DNA of 15,856 nucleotides, taken from assembly GCA_022843645.1 (NCBI GenBank), contig JALHNF010000008.1, positions 1 through 15,856 of the forward strand, given 5' to 3'. Under the pieces are notes generated by a model. The model had not been told where the DNA came from. It saw only the letters and a list, made by a program, of their open reading frames with translations, and searched no databases. The position numbers and the translations under genes were made by a program. Of this stretch, positions 1 through 5,758 are shown piece by piece. Position 1 is the first letter of the stretch. Every line of letters begins with the position of its first letter. The stretch is from Minisyncoccota bacterium. Its GTDB lineage: Bacteria > Patescibacteriota > Minisyncoccia > Phycocordibacterales > UBA5272.

Positions 1-29
1 CTCTCAATGAGGCGATCGGCCATTGAGGG
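1..29. repeat. Imperfect inverted repeat (stem-loop) at window edge
   Basis: CTCTCAATG (1-9) is complementary to CATTGAGGG (21-29), with one G-T pair, around an 11-base loop that contains CGATCG. It lies just downstream of the minus-strand genes and could be part of their terminator. However, no T-run is visible inside the window, and an alternative reading is the start of another minus-strand ORF (ATG at 21-23). Confidence 0.3.
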
Positions 30-45
30 GAGAGTAAGAGGCGGT

Positions 46-153
46 CTACCATTCCTTTGATTTGGGAAGTGCGCGGTCGATGTTATCCATTGCCCGGCAA
101 AAATCTCTTCGCGTATTCGGATTTTCAAGCTCTCGGATTGTGAAATTACTCAA
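46..153 (-). CDS. 35-aa ORF resembling the N-terminus of a tyrosine integrase (possible remnant)
   Basis: This is a short reading frame that would start at a TTG overlapping the stop of the upstream acidic protein (TTGAGTAA, 146-153), the kind of overlap used in translational coupling. The encoded peptide contains ENPNTRRDFCRAMDNI, which resembles the 'SxNTxRxYxxxxxxF' helix at the start of the core-binding (SAM-like) domain of phage-type tyrosine recombinases. It stops at TAG (46-48) after 35 codons, far short of an integrase (about 300 aa), and the catalytic domain is not in the window. It may be a truncated integrase, a frameshifted 5' end of a gene continuing leftward, or a genuine small protein. 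A GGAG lies about 12 bases before the TTG. Reading it instead as the tail of a 131-aa frame from 441 is less likely, because the first two thirds of that frame have no protein-like character. Confidence 0.4.
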   Translation of the reverse strand: MSNFTIRELENPNTRRDFCRAMDNIDRALPKSKEW

Positions 154-424
154 GAGGCTTTCCCGTCTCCAAAGAAGTTCCTTCCTCGTCGGGGGTTTCC
201 TCGTCATCCGGCTCCACATCTTCCGGATAAGTCTCTTGATCAGAATCTTCGTTCTCATGTTTTTTGAGGTGATCCATGTGATCCAATAGCATGAACGCCA
301 TGCGCTTAAAGCCAGCATGGACTTTCCAAACTTCTTGCTTGGTGGGCTCTCGTCCGAGAACGTCGGAGAGCGCATTACGAGTAAGCTCAACAAGAGCTTC
401 TTCGTCTTTAGTTGGTTCGGACAT
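146..424 (-). CDS. Small acidic hypothetical protein of the integrated element
   Basis: This is a 92-aa protein of no recognised family. Residues 1-56 look like a compact helical domain (TRNALSDVLGREPTKQEVW followed by a hydrophobic-amphipathic helix near 38-54). Residues 57-85 are a very acidic, probably disordered tail rich in Glu and Asp. It follows the Cro-like gene by 58 bases on the same strand and overlaps the next small ORF by 8 bases, so the three are probably one transcript driven by the minus-strand promoter of the switch region. The acidic tail could suggest a DNA-mimic or DNA-competitor role, as in some phage anti-host proteins, but nothing here proves it. The ATG at 422-424 was chosen because the protein is coherent from there; no clear Shine-Dalgarno precedes it. 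Confidence 0.65.
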   Translation of the reverse strand: MSEPTKDEEALVELTRNALSDVLGREPTKQEVWKVHAGFKRMAFMLLDHMDHLKKHENEDSDQETYPEDVEPDDEETPDEEGTSLETGKPLE

Positions 425-482
425 GCAGTGGTCTGGTTCATAAGAGTGACCTCACACTTTTATTGACCCCACTTCCTGCCTA

Positions 483-689
483 CTACGGCAAGAAAACTTC
501 CTCGACTCTAACTCCGAGAGCCAAAGCGATCCGCTGGGCTGTTTCGAGATTCGGACGCTTCCGTCCTGTCTCGTACCGGCTGATCGCAGTGTTGTGCTTA
601 AAACCAAGAATTCGGGCTAGTTGGTATTGCGTTAGCCCTTTCTTGATCCGAAGGTCACGGAGTTTTATGTTCACTGGTGATTTGTTCAT
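483..689 (-). CDS. Cro/CI-type HTH (XRE family) transcriptional regulator
   Basis: This 68-aa protein is almost entirely one XRE helix-turn-helix domain. Residues 12-60 carry the family pattern (LRIKKGLTQYQLARILGF, then AISRYETGRKRPNLETAQRIA), with the recognition helix around 32-42. The size and single-domain form are typical of Cro-like proteins or small plasmid/phage repressors. It is transcribed away from the larger CI-like repressor gene across a shared operator region (690-848). Its own promoter is well placed (TTGACC, 17 bases, TAATAT), and one perfect operator lies inside the promoter spacer, so it should be repressed when that operator is occupied. It likely binds the same palindromes as the divergent repressor and opposes it. 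An antitoxin role is an alternative, but no toxin gene is adjacent. Confidence 0.85.
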   Translation of the reverse strand: MNKSPVNIKLRDLRIKKGLTQYQLARILGFKHNTAISRYETGRKRPNLETAQRIALALGVRVEEVFLP

Positions 690-719
690 AAATTGTTTAA
701 CTTTTAGACCCCTATGGTC

Positions 720-748
720 ATATTAAGCAATTTTGCTTAATTGGTCAA
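720..748 (-). promoter_or_regulatory. Promoter of the Cro-like gene
   Basis: On the minus strand TTGACC (743-748) and TAATAT (720-725) are separated by exactly 17 bases, a near-consensus sigma-70-type promoter. Transcription would start near 713, about 24 bases before the Cro-like ATG. The perfect 18-bp operator 723-740 lies between the -35 and the -10. Confidence 0.75.
723..740. promoter_or_regulatory. Operator O1: perfect 18-bp palindrome
   Basis: TTAAGCAATTTTGCTTAA is a perfect inverted repeat with 8-base arms and a 2-base centre. It sits in the spacer of the Cro-like promoter, so a bound repressor should block that promoter. Confidence 0.8.
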
Positions 749-763
749 TATTTGGGGGTGTGC

Positions 764-781
764 ATAAGCAAAGTTGCTTAA
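764..781. promoter_or_regulatory. Operator O2: near-perfect copy of the palindrome
   Basis: ATAAGCAAAGTTGCTTAA matches O1 in both arms except the outermost left base and the centre. Its right arm supplies the -35 (TTGCTT) of the rightward repressor promoter. The centre-to-centre distance to O1 is 41 bases, close to four helical turns. Confidence 0.75.
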
Positions 782-802
782 TATTCACAATTTTGCTATA
801 TT
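774..802 (+). promoter_or_regulatory. Promoter of the CI-like repressor gene
   Basis: TTGCTT (774-779), a 17-base spacer and TATATT (797-802) form a good rightward promoter. The predicted start near 809 gives a leader of about 40 bases. The -35 lies in operator O2 and the -10 overlaps the weaker site O3, so the repressor very probably controls its own synthesis. Confidence 0.65.
783..800. promoter_or_regulatory. Possible weak operator O3
   Basis: ATTCACAATTTTGCTATA keeps most of the right arm of the operator consensus (TTGCT) and only the inner CAA of the left arm. It is centred 19 bases from O2 and overlaps the -10 of the repressor promoter, a position where a weak site could give autoregulation. 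Confidence 0.4.
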
Positions 803-829
803 ATTCATATAAGGTCGAAAGGGAGAAAA

Positions 830-847
830 TTAAGCAAATTCAACATA
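830..847. promoter_or_regulatory. Possible operator half-site O4 in the repressor leader
   Basis: A complete left arm TTAAGCAA (830-837) is followed by a degenerate right arm (TCAACATA). It lies between a GGGAG (821-825) and the repressor ATG at 849. The GGGAG is 23 bases from the ATG, too far for an ordinary Shine-Dalgarno sequence. Confidence 0.4.
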
Positions 848-848
848 T

Positions 849-1571
849 ATGTCATTTGGTTCATATCTAAAGGAAAAGAGAGAGTCGAATAAATGGACTA
901 TCAAAGAGCTGGCTGATCGGCTTGGTTTTTCCTCGAGCTACGTAAGCCAGCTGGAGAATGGGGCGCGGATCCCATCTCACAAACAGCTGGCCGCTTTGGC
1001 CAAGGCTTATGAGGTGTCTGAAGAAGATCTCAAAAAGCATTGGACCGAGGGAAAGATCCAAAAGGTCAGCATGGAGGGCAATTATAAATTTGGCATCACT
1101 GACGCTGGCGAAAAGCGCGTCCACGAAGCCGCAAGCAAATTGGAACAAGGACTTGAGGAATTGAAGAAAAGTTTTACAGCTGACGGTCATTTCAAATTGC
1201 CGGTGCTCGTAGCGATTCCTGTTGATGATGATTTCGACGGCCACCTGAATCGAACGAGTGAATTTGTTTTGCTTCCCAAAGACGGAGGTGTCACGGAGGG
1301 TCATCGAGTGTTCGGACTCCGCGTGTCCGATCTCACGCTTCCCGACGCCGGCATTCTTGGTGGAGATTTCGTCATCTTTGATGCAGATCTTCCGGCAAAG
1401 AATGGCGACATCGTGATAATGAGAACTCCGGACGGTCTGGTAATGACTTATTACCAAGAGCGAGGCGATCACCTCGAGCTTCGTCCGGAGAGAGAGGGTT
1501 TCAAAAAGACCTATCATCTCACGGAGAGCAAGATGATCGGGAGGTTGGTGTATCACGTCAAGAAGTATTAG
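849..1571 (+). CDS. CI/LexA-like repressor with HTH and a degenerate S24-type domain
   Basis: This 240-aa protein has two parts. Residues 5-60 form an XRE helix-turn-helix (WTIKELADRLGFSSSYVSQLENG at 16-38). Residues about 115-235 resemble the C-terminal S24 fold of phage CI and LexA repressors (VFGLRVSDLTLPDAGILGGDFVIF, then NGDIVI and LELRPE). In cleavable members the first motif reads V-S-G-D-S-M and the catalytic Lys lies in a strand after 'DG'. Here the Ser position is Thr163 and the Lys strand reads DGLVMTYYQ, so the Ser/Lys dyad appears absent, as does an obvious Ala-Gly cleavage site. It probably holds the element quiescent by binding the palindromes upstream and is released by something other than self-cleavage. 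It is transcribed divergently from the Cro-like gene and ends in a strong hairpin terminator. No start codon other than ATG 849 fits, because an in-frame TAA lies at 831-833. Confidence 0.85.
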   Translation: MSFGSYLKEKRESNKWTIKELADRLGFSSSYVSQLENGARIPSHKQLAALAKAYEVSEEDLKKHWTEGKIQKVSMEGNYKFGITDAGEKRVHEAASKLEQGLEELKKSFTADGHFKLPVLVAIPVDDDFDGHLNRTSEFVLLPKDGGVTEGHRVFGLRVSDLTLPDAGILGGDFVIFDADLPAKNGDIVIMRTPDGLVMTYYQERGDHLELRPEREGFKKTYHLTESKMIGRLVYHVKKY

Positions 1572-1576
1572 CAAAC

Positions 1577-1611
1577 AGGGCTCCCAATCGGGAGCCCTGA
1601 ACGCATTTTAA
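1577..1611 (+). terminator. Intrinsic terminator after the repressor gene
   Basis: AGGGCTCCC (1577-1585), loop AATC and GGGAGCCCT (1590-1598) form a perfect 9-bp GC-rich stem six bases after the stop codon. The downstream T-run (ATTTTA) is short and about 7 bases away. Confidence 0.75.
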
Positions 1612-1622
1612 GACGGTGATGC

Positions 1623-1664
1623 TCAAGAAATTATAAAGAATTATTAAAGGATTAGTAAAGAATT
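1623..1664. repeat. 11-bp direct repeats upstream of the recombinase
   Basis: TAAAGAATT (1634-1642), TAAAGGATT (1645-1653) and TAAAGAATT (1656-1664) recur with a period of exactly 11 bases. A weaker copy begins at 1623 (TCAAGAAAT). The spacing is one helical turn, so the A-rich cores face one side of the DNA. The repeats lie 13-54 bases before the recombinase ATG and could bind a regulator or directionality factor, or bend the DNA. Confidence 0.55.
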
Positions 1665-1676
1665 TATCAATTAATT

Positions 1677-3245
1677 ATGAACTACTTAATTTACGGCCGT
1701 GTCTCTACATCTCGTCAGGCCGAACGAGAATTGAGTATTCCAGCGCAGGTCAAAGCGTGCCAGAAGTACGGCATGGATCACGGCTGGAGTCTCGCGCCGG
1801 ACGGCGTGTACGAGGAAAAGGGTGAATCAGCTCGAACGGTCGAACGCCCACAGCTTCAGAAGATGCTTCATCGAGCAAAGACCGATAACAAGGTCGATGC
1901 GATATTGATGCACAAATTGGATCGCATGTGCCGCAACGTGGCTGACTATGCGGCGATCAAGATGATGCTTAAAAAGCACGACGTTCGCTTGATCTCGGTG
2001 GTCGAGCAATTCGATGAGTCTTTCTCCGGAGAGCTGGTCGAGAACATCATGTCGTCGATTGCTCAATGGACCTCTCAAAACATCAGCTGGGAGGTCAGGA
2101 AAGGCCTTAAAGAGGCCGTTGAGCGTGGTCGATTCCCTGGGTATGCACCAATCGGCTACATGAATGATCGCAAGACCAAATCGCTTCTCGTAGACAATGT
2201 TCGAGCTCCTTACGTGAAGCTAGGGTTTGAGCTGTATGCAACCGGCAAATTTTCTTATTACACACTCGGTGATGAATTGGCGAAGCGTGGATTGAAAAGC
2301 AAAGCCGGCAAACGAGTCTCAAAGAAAGGTGTCGAGCGAATGCTTCAAAACACCATTTACTACGGACTTATAAAAACGAGATCCGCTACCAATCAGGCGA
2401 ACTTTCCACCGCTCATCACCAAGAAGCTTTTCGATGACGTTCAGGAGATTATCGCCCAACACAATCACTTTGCGGACCGGTCTCGCAAACACACATTTCC
2501 TCTCACAGGATTCATGCGATGCGGCCACTGTGGCTCGATGTTGAGCGGTCAGGTGAAGAAAGGTCATCTGTATTACAACTGTAGTCGCGCACGCGATAAG
2601 ACGTGTCCGGAAAAGAAATATACTCGCGCCGAGCTGATCGAAGAACAGGTTGTAGCGTATCTATCGCACGTGCAGTTGCCACCGAAATTCAAGACGGTGC
2701 TCGATGCTTACTTCCAGCATTTTGCACAGGAACGCATGACGCAAGAGGACAAGGAGCGCAAGGCACTGAAGCATGACTTGATTCGGGTGCAACAGCAGAT
2801 TCGCAATATCGTTGTGGACCGGTCAAAGCGCATCATTGATGCCGACGTGTTTATAAAGATTCAGGATGAGCTTCTCAAGGAAAAAGAGATGTATCAGGAT
2901 CACTTGGCAGTGCTTGAGGGTAAGTCGGACAAATTCGTGCAGAAATTCAATGAGCTATTGGACTTCACCGAGCAAGCCGATCAGGTATATCAAAAGAGTG
3001 GCACCACACAGAAGCGTACAGTGCTGAAGCTGTGCATTGAGGGATTCACGGTCAGAAATCAAAAACTGACGCCTATATGGACGCCAGTCTTCGATATCCT
3101 TATGGATTTACAACTGTCCAAATTCGACCCCCCAAAAGCCCAAGGCAAGGGCTCGCAAACCGCCGCGAAAACCCTTGCCGCACCTAAGGTTCTAATTTGG
3201 ACATCTGGCGGAGACGGGGAGATTCGAACTCCCGAGACCCTTTGA
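1677..3245 (+). CDS. Large serine site-specific recombinase (integrase/resolvase family)
   Basis: This 522-aa recombinase would integrate and excise the element through a Ser-DNA intermediate. Residues 1-150 are the resolvase catalytic domain: YGRVST gives Arg8 and nucleophile Ser10, and LDRMCRN gives Asp82-Arg83-Arg86. Residues about 150-260 form the 'recombinase' DNA-binding domain (GRFPGYAPIGY). Next is a zinc ribbon with Cys282, Cys285, Cys302 and Cys310, and then a coiled coil (about 350-440) as in large serine integrases. The last 12 residues (GGDGEIRTPETL, 511-522) are encoded by the antisense of tRNA-Ser, so the C-terminus is fixed by the attachment-site sequence; residues about 484-510 look like unstructured linker. 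The gene follows the repressor terminator and phased repeats, has no clear Shine-Dalgarno sequence, and stops at TGA. Its family and activity are nearly certain; the element boundary is inferred. Confidence 0.95.
   Translation: MNYLIYGRVSTSRQAERELSIPAQVKACQKYGMDHGWSLAPDGVYEEKGESARTVERPQLQKMLHRAKTDNKVDAILMHKLDRMCRNVADYAAIKMMLKKHDVRLISVVEQFDESFSGELVENIMSSIAQWTSQNISWEVRKGLKEAVERGRFPGYAPIGYMNDRKTKSLLVDNVRAPYVKLGFELYATGKFSYYTLGDELAKRGLKSKAGKRVSKKGVERMLQNTIYYGLIKTRSATNQANFPPLITKKLFDDVQEIIAQHNHFADRSRKHTFPLTGFMRCGHCGSMLSGQVKKGHLYYNCSRARDKTCPEKKYTRAELIEEQVVAYLSHVQLPPKFKTVLDAYFQHFAQERMTQEDKERKALKHDLIRVQQQIRNIVVDRSKRIIDADVFIKIQDELLKEKEMYQDHLAVLEGKSDKFVQKFNELLDFTEQADQVYQKSGTTQKRTVLKLCIEGFTVRNQKLTPIWTPVFDILMDLQLSKFDPPKAQGKGSQTAAKTLAAPKVLIWTSGGDGEIRTPETL
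3115..3203. repeat. Nested inverted repeats next to the tRNA-Ser 3' end
   Basis: TGTCCAAATT (3115-3124) and AATTTGGACA (3194-3203) are perfect 10-bp inverted copies. Inside them GGCAAGGG (3144-3151) and CCCTTGCC (3172-3179) form a second perfect 8-bp pair. The outer arm ends two bases before the tRNA CCA end. The pairs lie within the low-complexity C-terminal codons of the recombinase and could be arms of an attachment site, or a hairpin terminating recombinase or tRNA transcripts. Confidence 0.5.
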
Positions 3246-3297
3246 CAGGTCTGCCTCTTTAGCAAAGAGGTACATTCGACCGCTCTGACACGTCTCC
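3206..3297 (-). tRNA. tRNA-Ser (anticodon GCU), CCA encoded
   Basis: The minus strand folds as a class II tRNA of 92 bases. The acceptor GGAGACG pairs with CGTCTCC and is followed by G and an encoded CCA. The anticodon stem CCTCT/AGAGG holds the loop TTGCTAA with anticodon GCT (complement of 3261-3263). There is a long variable arm, as expected for serine, and a T-arm with GGGAG-TTCGAAT-CTCCC. It reads codons AGC/AGU. Its 3' half overlaps the end of the recombinase ORF on the other strand, typical of an element integrated at a tRNA 3' end with the gene kept intact. The 158 bases from 3246 to 3403 hold only this tRNA and the divergent promoter of the peptidase gene. Confidence 0.95.
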
Positions 3298-3388
3298 TTG
3301 ATATGTTTACTTTCCAGACAGAATCACTTGCCCAGATGCAAAGCAAAATACCATATTTTCACCTCATTTCATAATCCAAAAACTACGC

Positions 3389-3394
3389 TACAAT
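3389..3394 (+). promoter_or_regulatory. -10 box of the M3 peptidase gene (probably leaderless transcript)
   Basis: TACAAT lies 9 bases before the ATG at 3404, which puts the transcription start within about 0-3 bases of the start codon. Only a weak -35 (TTTCAT) is seen, and there is no Shine-Dalgarno sequence. Confidence 0.5.
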
Positions 3395-3403
3395 AACGCA
3401 TAT

Positions 3404-5380
3404 ATGCAACAGTTTCTAAAACTCAATCTCAAAAAAGAATTCTCGTGGGTCAATTGGAAACCAGAAGACATCAAAAAACTTCCTCATAATCTGGTAGCAA
3501 AAAAGAGAGTATTGCTAGAAGCGGTAAAAAAGATCCCGAAAGAAAAAAGAACATTTGAAAACACAATTGGCGCACTTGAGCGCGCTGACGAGCCTATCTC
3601 AGATGCCTTTTGCAGACTAGAAGTACTTCTTAACGCTCATACAGACAAAGATGTCCGTGACGCATGTGGAGCGGCAATTACACAACTCTCAGACCTGACA
3701 ACAGACATGGTCTACGACGAAGCGCTATACAAAGCAGTCATAGAATATGCCGGCAAAAAAGAAAAGCTCACCAAAGAGTCTGACAAAAAACTCCTCAAAG
3801 AAACCCTTGATGCGTACAGAAGGCTCGGATTTGGATTACCAACAAAAAAGCGCTCTCTTGTACAAAAACTATTTAAAGACTTGCAAAAAACAACTCAGGA
3901 ATTCGACAGGAATATCAATGAGTGGCGTGGGAGTATCCTGGTATCAAAAGAAGAACTGAGCGGCACTCCGCTTTCTTATCAAGAATCTTTGGAAGTAAGA
4001 GATGGCAAATATATTGTCACCACAGACTACCCCTCCATGAATCCCTTCCTCACCTTCTCAAAAAGTGAGGAGAAACGAAAAGAGCTTTGGACTATAGCGC
4101 AGCAAAAAGGAGGAAAAGAAAATCTCGTTGTTCTCAAAAAAGTACTCGCTATTCGAAAGCAGATTGCGAGCCTCCTTGGCTACCCGTCGTGGGCGCACTA
4201 TCAGCTCGAACAGTACTTAGCAAAAAATCCAAAGAAAGCACGAGAGACTATTCTGCAAGTACTTCGTGGTACCAAGAAGTCTAAAGAACAAGAACTCCGA
4301 GAGCTTAAAATGTACAAAAAGAAAGACTCGAAAGATAGCCTGCAGCCGTGGGATATTGCTTACTACGACAACCGCATACGCCAAAATAAATACAATGTCG
4401 ACGAAAACGAACTCCGAGAACACTTCCCTCTTACTCACGTCATTCCAACCATGTTTTCAATTTTTGAAAATTTGCTTGGGGTTTCATTTGAAAAAGCAAA
4501 AGGTATGCCTTCATGGCACGAAGATGTATTTCGATACGAAATGAAAGATGTAAAATCAAAAGAAGTGCTGGGATACCTCTTCCTTGACCTCTACCCTCGG
4601 GCTGGGAAATATGGTCACGGGGCCGCATTTCAAACAAGCGAGCCACGAAAAGATGTTGCAACAGGCTTACAAAAGCCACCTGCGGTAACCCTTATGTGCA
4701 ACTTTGCAAAACCAAGCAAAAGTACTTTGTCGCTTCTTTCAAGATACGATGTTGAGACACTATTCCATGAGTTTGGACATGCGCTTCACTTCCTACTATC
4801 AAAAGCAGAATATATTTCTCAAGGTGCCTTCAAAACAAAAATGGACTTCGTTGAGGCGCCTTCACAGCTTCTCGAACATTGGTGTTGGGACGAAAAAATA
4901 TTGCAAAAGCTCACAAGACACTACGAAACAGGAAAGCCTCTTCCAAAAAACAAAATCAAAGCACTCGTTGCGTCGCAATATCATCTTGAAGGATACAGCT
5001 ACACACGCCAAATGGTACAAGCACTTCTCTCGCTTGATATCCACGAGAAAAGTATTACTGATACACGAAAACATTTCCAGACGCTTACTAAAAAATATCT
5101 CAGCTTTACTTTCCCCGCCTCATCACTTTTCCCCGCGGGATTTGGGCACTTAGGAAGCTATGCGGCTGGATACTATGTGTACATTTACTCAAAGATATAC
5201 TGTGACGACTTCGCCTCTCTCTTCAAAGCAAAAGGGATGGAAAATAAATCGCTCGGCGCGCGCTATAGAAAAGAAATTTTAGAGCAAGGATCATTGCGTG
5301 ATGAAGACGTTTCGGCAAAAGCATTTCTAGGACGAAAGGTAAGCACTAAAGCACTCATTAGAGAAATCAGCAAAAACTAA
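3404..5380 (+). CDS. M3 family (thimet oligopeptidase/Dcp-type) zinc metallopeptidase
   Basis: This is a 658-aa cytoplasmic oligopeptidase that would degrade short peptides released by proteases or taken up from outside. The zinc site is complete: HEFGH gives His455, Glu456 and His459. The third ligand is Glu484 in DFVEAPSQ, 29 residues after the first His as in thimet oligopeptidase. The substrate-side motif GYLFLDLYPRAGKYGHGAAF (389-408) and the late Gly/Tyr-rich loop (HLGSYAAGYYVY) mark subfamily M3A rather than PepF-type M3B. The length is normal for the family. No signal peptide is seen. It is divergent from tRNA-Ser, and mscL follows after 24 bases with its own -10 box. For a small-genome organism dependent on scavenged peptides this would be a plausible nutritional enzyme, but that is inference. 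Confidence 0.95.
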   Translation: MQQFLKLNLKKEFSWVNWKPEDIKKLPHNLVAKKRVLLEAVKKIPKEKRTFENTIGALERADEPISDAFCRLEVLLNAHTDKDVRDACGAAITQLSDLTTDMVYDEALYKAVIEYAGKKEKLTKESDKKLLKETLDAYRRLGFGLPTKKRSLVQKLFKDLQKTTQEFDRNINEWRGSILVSKEELSGTPLSYQESLEVRDGKYIVTTDYPSMNPFLTFSKSEEKRKELWTIAQQKGGKENLVVLKKVLAIRKQIASLLGYPSWAHYQLEQYLAKNPKKARETILQVLRGTKKSKEQELRELKMYKKKDSKDSLQPWDIAYYDNRIRQNKYNVDENELREHFPLTHVIPTMFSIFENLLGVSFEKAKGMPSWHEDVFRYEMKDVKSKEVLGYLFLDLYPRAGKYGHGAAFQTSEPRKDVATGLQKPPAVTLMCNFAKPSKSTLSLLSRYDVETLFHEFGHALHFLLSKAEYISQGAFKTKMDFVEAPSQLLEHWCWDEKILQKLTRHYETGKPLPKNKIKALVASQYHLEGYSYTRQMVQALLSLDIHEKSITDTRKHFQTLTKKYLSFTFPASSLFPAGFGHLGSYAAGYYVYIYSKIYCDDFASLFKAKGMENKSLGARYRKEILEQGSLRDEDVSAKAFLGRKVSTKALIREISKN

Positions 5381-5389
5381 TTCTTTCGA

Positions 5390-5395
5390 TATACT
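5390..5395 (+). promoter_or_regulatory. -10 box of mscL (probably leaderless transcript)
   Basis: TATACT lies 9 bases before the mscL ATG at 5405, the same spacing as in the upstream peptidase gene. There is no Shine-Dalgarno sequence and only a poor -35 match. Confidence 0.45.
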
Positions 5396-5404
5396 TGTAG
5401 GTAT

Positions 5405-5707
5405 ATGAAAGGATTTATTGATTTTGTTCGAACCCAAGGCGTTGTTGGTTTGGCAGTTGGTCTTATTTTAGGTGGTGCGGTGTCTGAGCTTGTAAAGTCG
5501 CTCATTGATAGTTTTGTAAACCCAATCCTCGGGCTCGTGCTTGGGTCGGCAGATGGTTTAAAAGCAGCTTCATTTGCGCTTGGCGATGCAACTATCGCAT
5601 ACGGAGCATTTTTGAATACACTTATCAATTTCACCGTAATTGCATTTGTAGTCTACTTTGGTGTTAAAAAGTTAGGTCTTGATAAACTCGACAAAGCAAA
5701 AGAGTAA
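5405..5707 (+). CDS. mscL: Large-conductance mechanosensitive channel MscL
   Basis: This 100-aa inner-membrane channel opens under membrane tension to release solutes during osmotic down-shock. The N-terminal amphipathic helix and first membrane helix match the family strongly (FIDFVRTQGVVGLAVGLILGG at 4-24, then VSELVKSLIDSFVNPILG). A short extracytoplasmic loop (about 46-62) is followed by the second membrane helix (about 66-88) and a brief charged tail. It is shorter than the 130-150 aa common in other bacteria, mainly in the loop and the C-terminal bundle. It sits 24 bases after the peptidase gene and before a strong bidirectional terminator. Confidence 0.95.
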   Translation: MKGFIDFVRTQGVVGLAVGLILGGAVSELVKSLIDSFVNPILGLVLGSADGLKAASFALGDATIAYGAFLNTLINFTVIAFVVYFGVKKLGLDKLDKAKE

Positions 5708-5723
5708 AGAAAGACCTCTTTAA

Positions 5724-5758
5724 AAAACAAAACCCGACGATATGTCGGGTTTTGTTTT
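5724..5758. terminator. Bidirectional intrinsic terminator between mscL and the lysozyme-like gene
   Basis: A 15-bp perfect inverted repeat (5724-5738 with 5744-5758) has the core CCCGAC/GTCGGG and a GATAT loop. It is flanked by AAAACAAAA and TTTTGTTTT, giving a U-tract on either strand. The minus-strand gene's stop codon (5757-5759) overlaps its edge. Confidence 0.9.

Noticed and set aside
162..170. CCCGTCTCC, whose reverse complement GGAGACGGG also occurs at the tRNA-Ser 3' end, as a possible second attachment site
   Set aside because: Nine bases within a coding sequence are too short and too likely by chance; a real second copy should share more of the tRNA 3' half and is expected left of the window.
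46..441. A 131-aa minus-strand frame covering the acidic protein
   Set aside because: Its first two thirds lie in a different frame over the coherent 92-aa acidic protein; only its last 35 codons look protein-like and are listed separately.
867..1574. A 235-aa frame antisense to nearly the whole repressor gene
   Set aside because: It mirrors the repressor frame, has no recognisable domain or ribosome-binding site, and the sense frame has clear HTH and S24-like motifs.
4704..5153. A 149-aa frame inside the M3 peptidase gene
   Set aside because: It is a shadow in another frame of the conserved zinc-site region.
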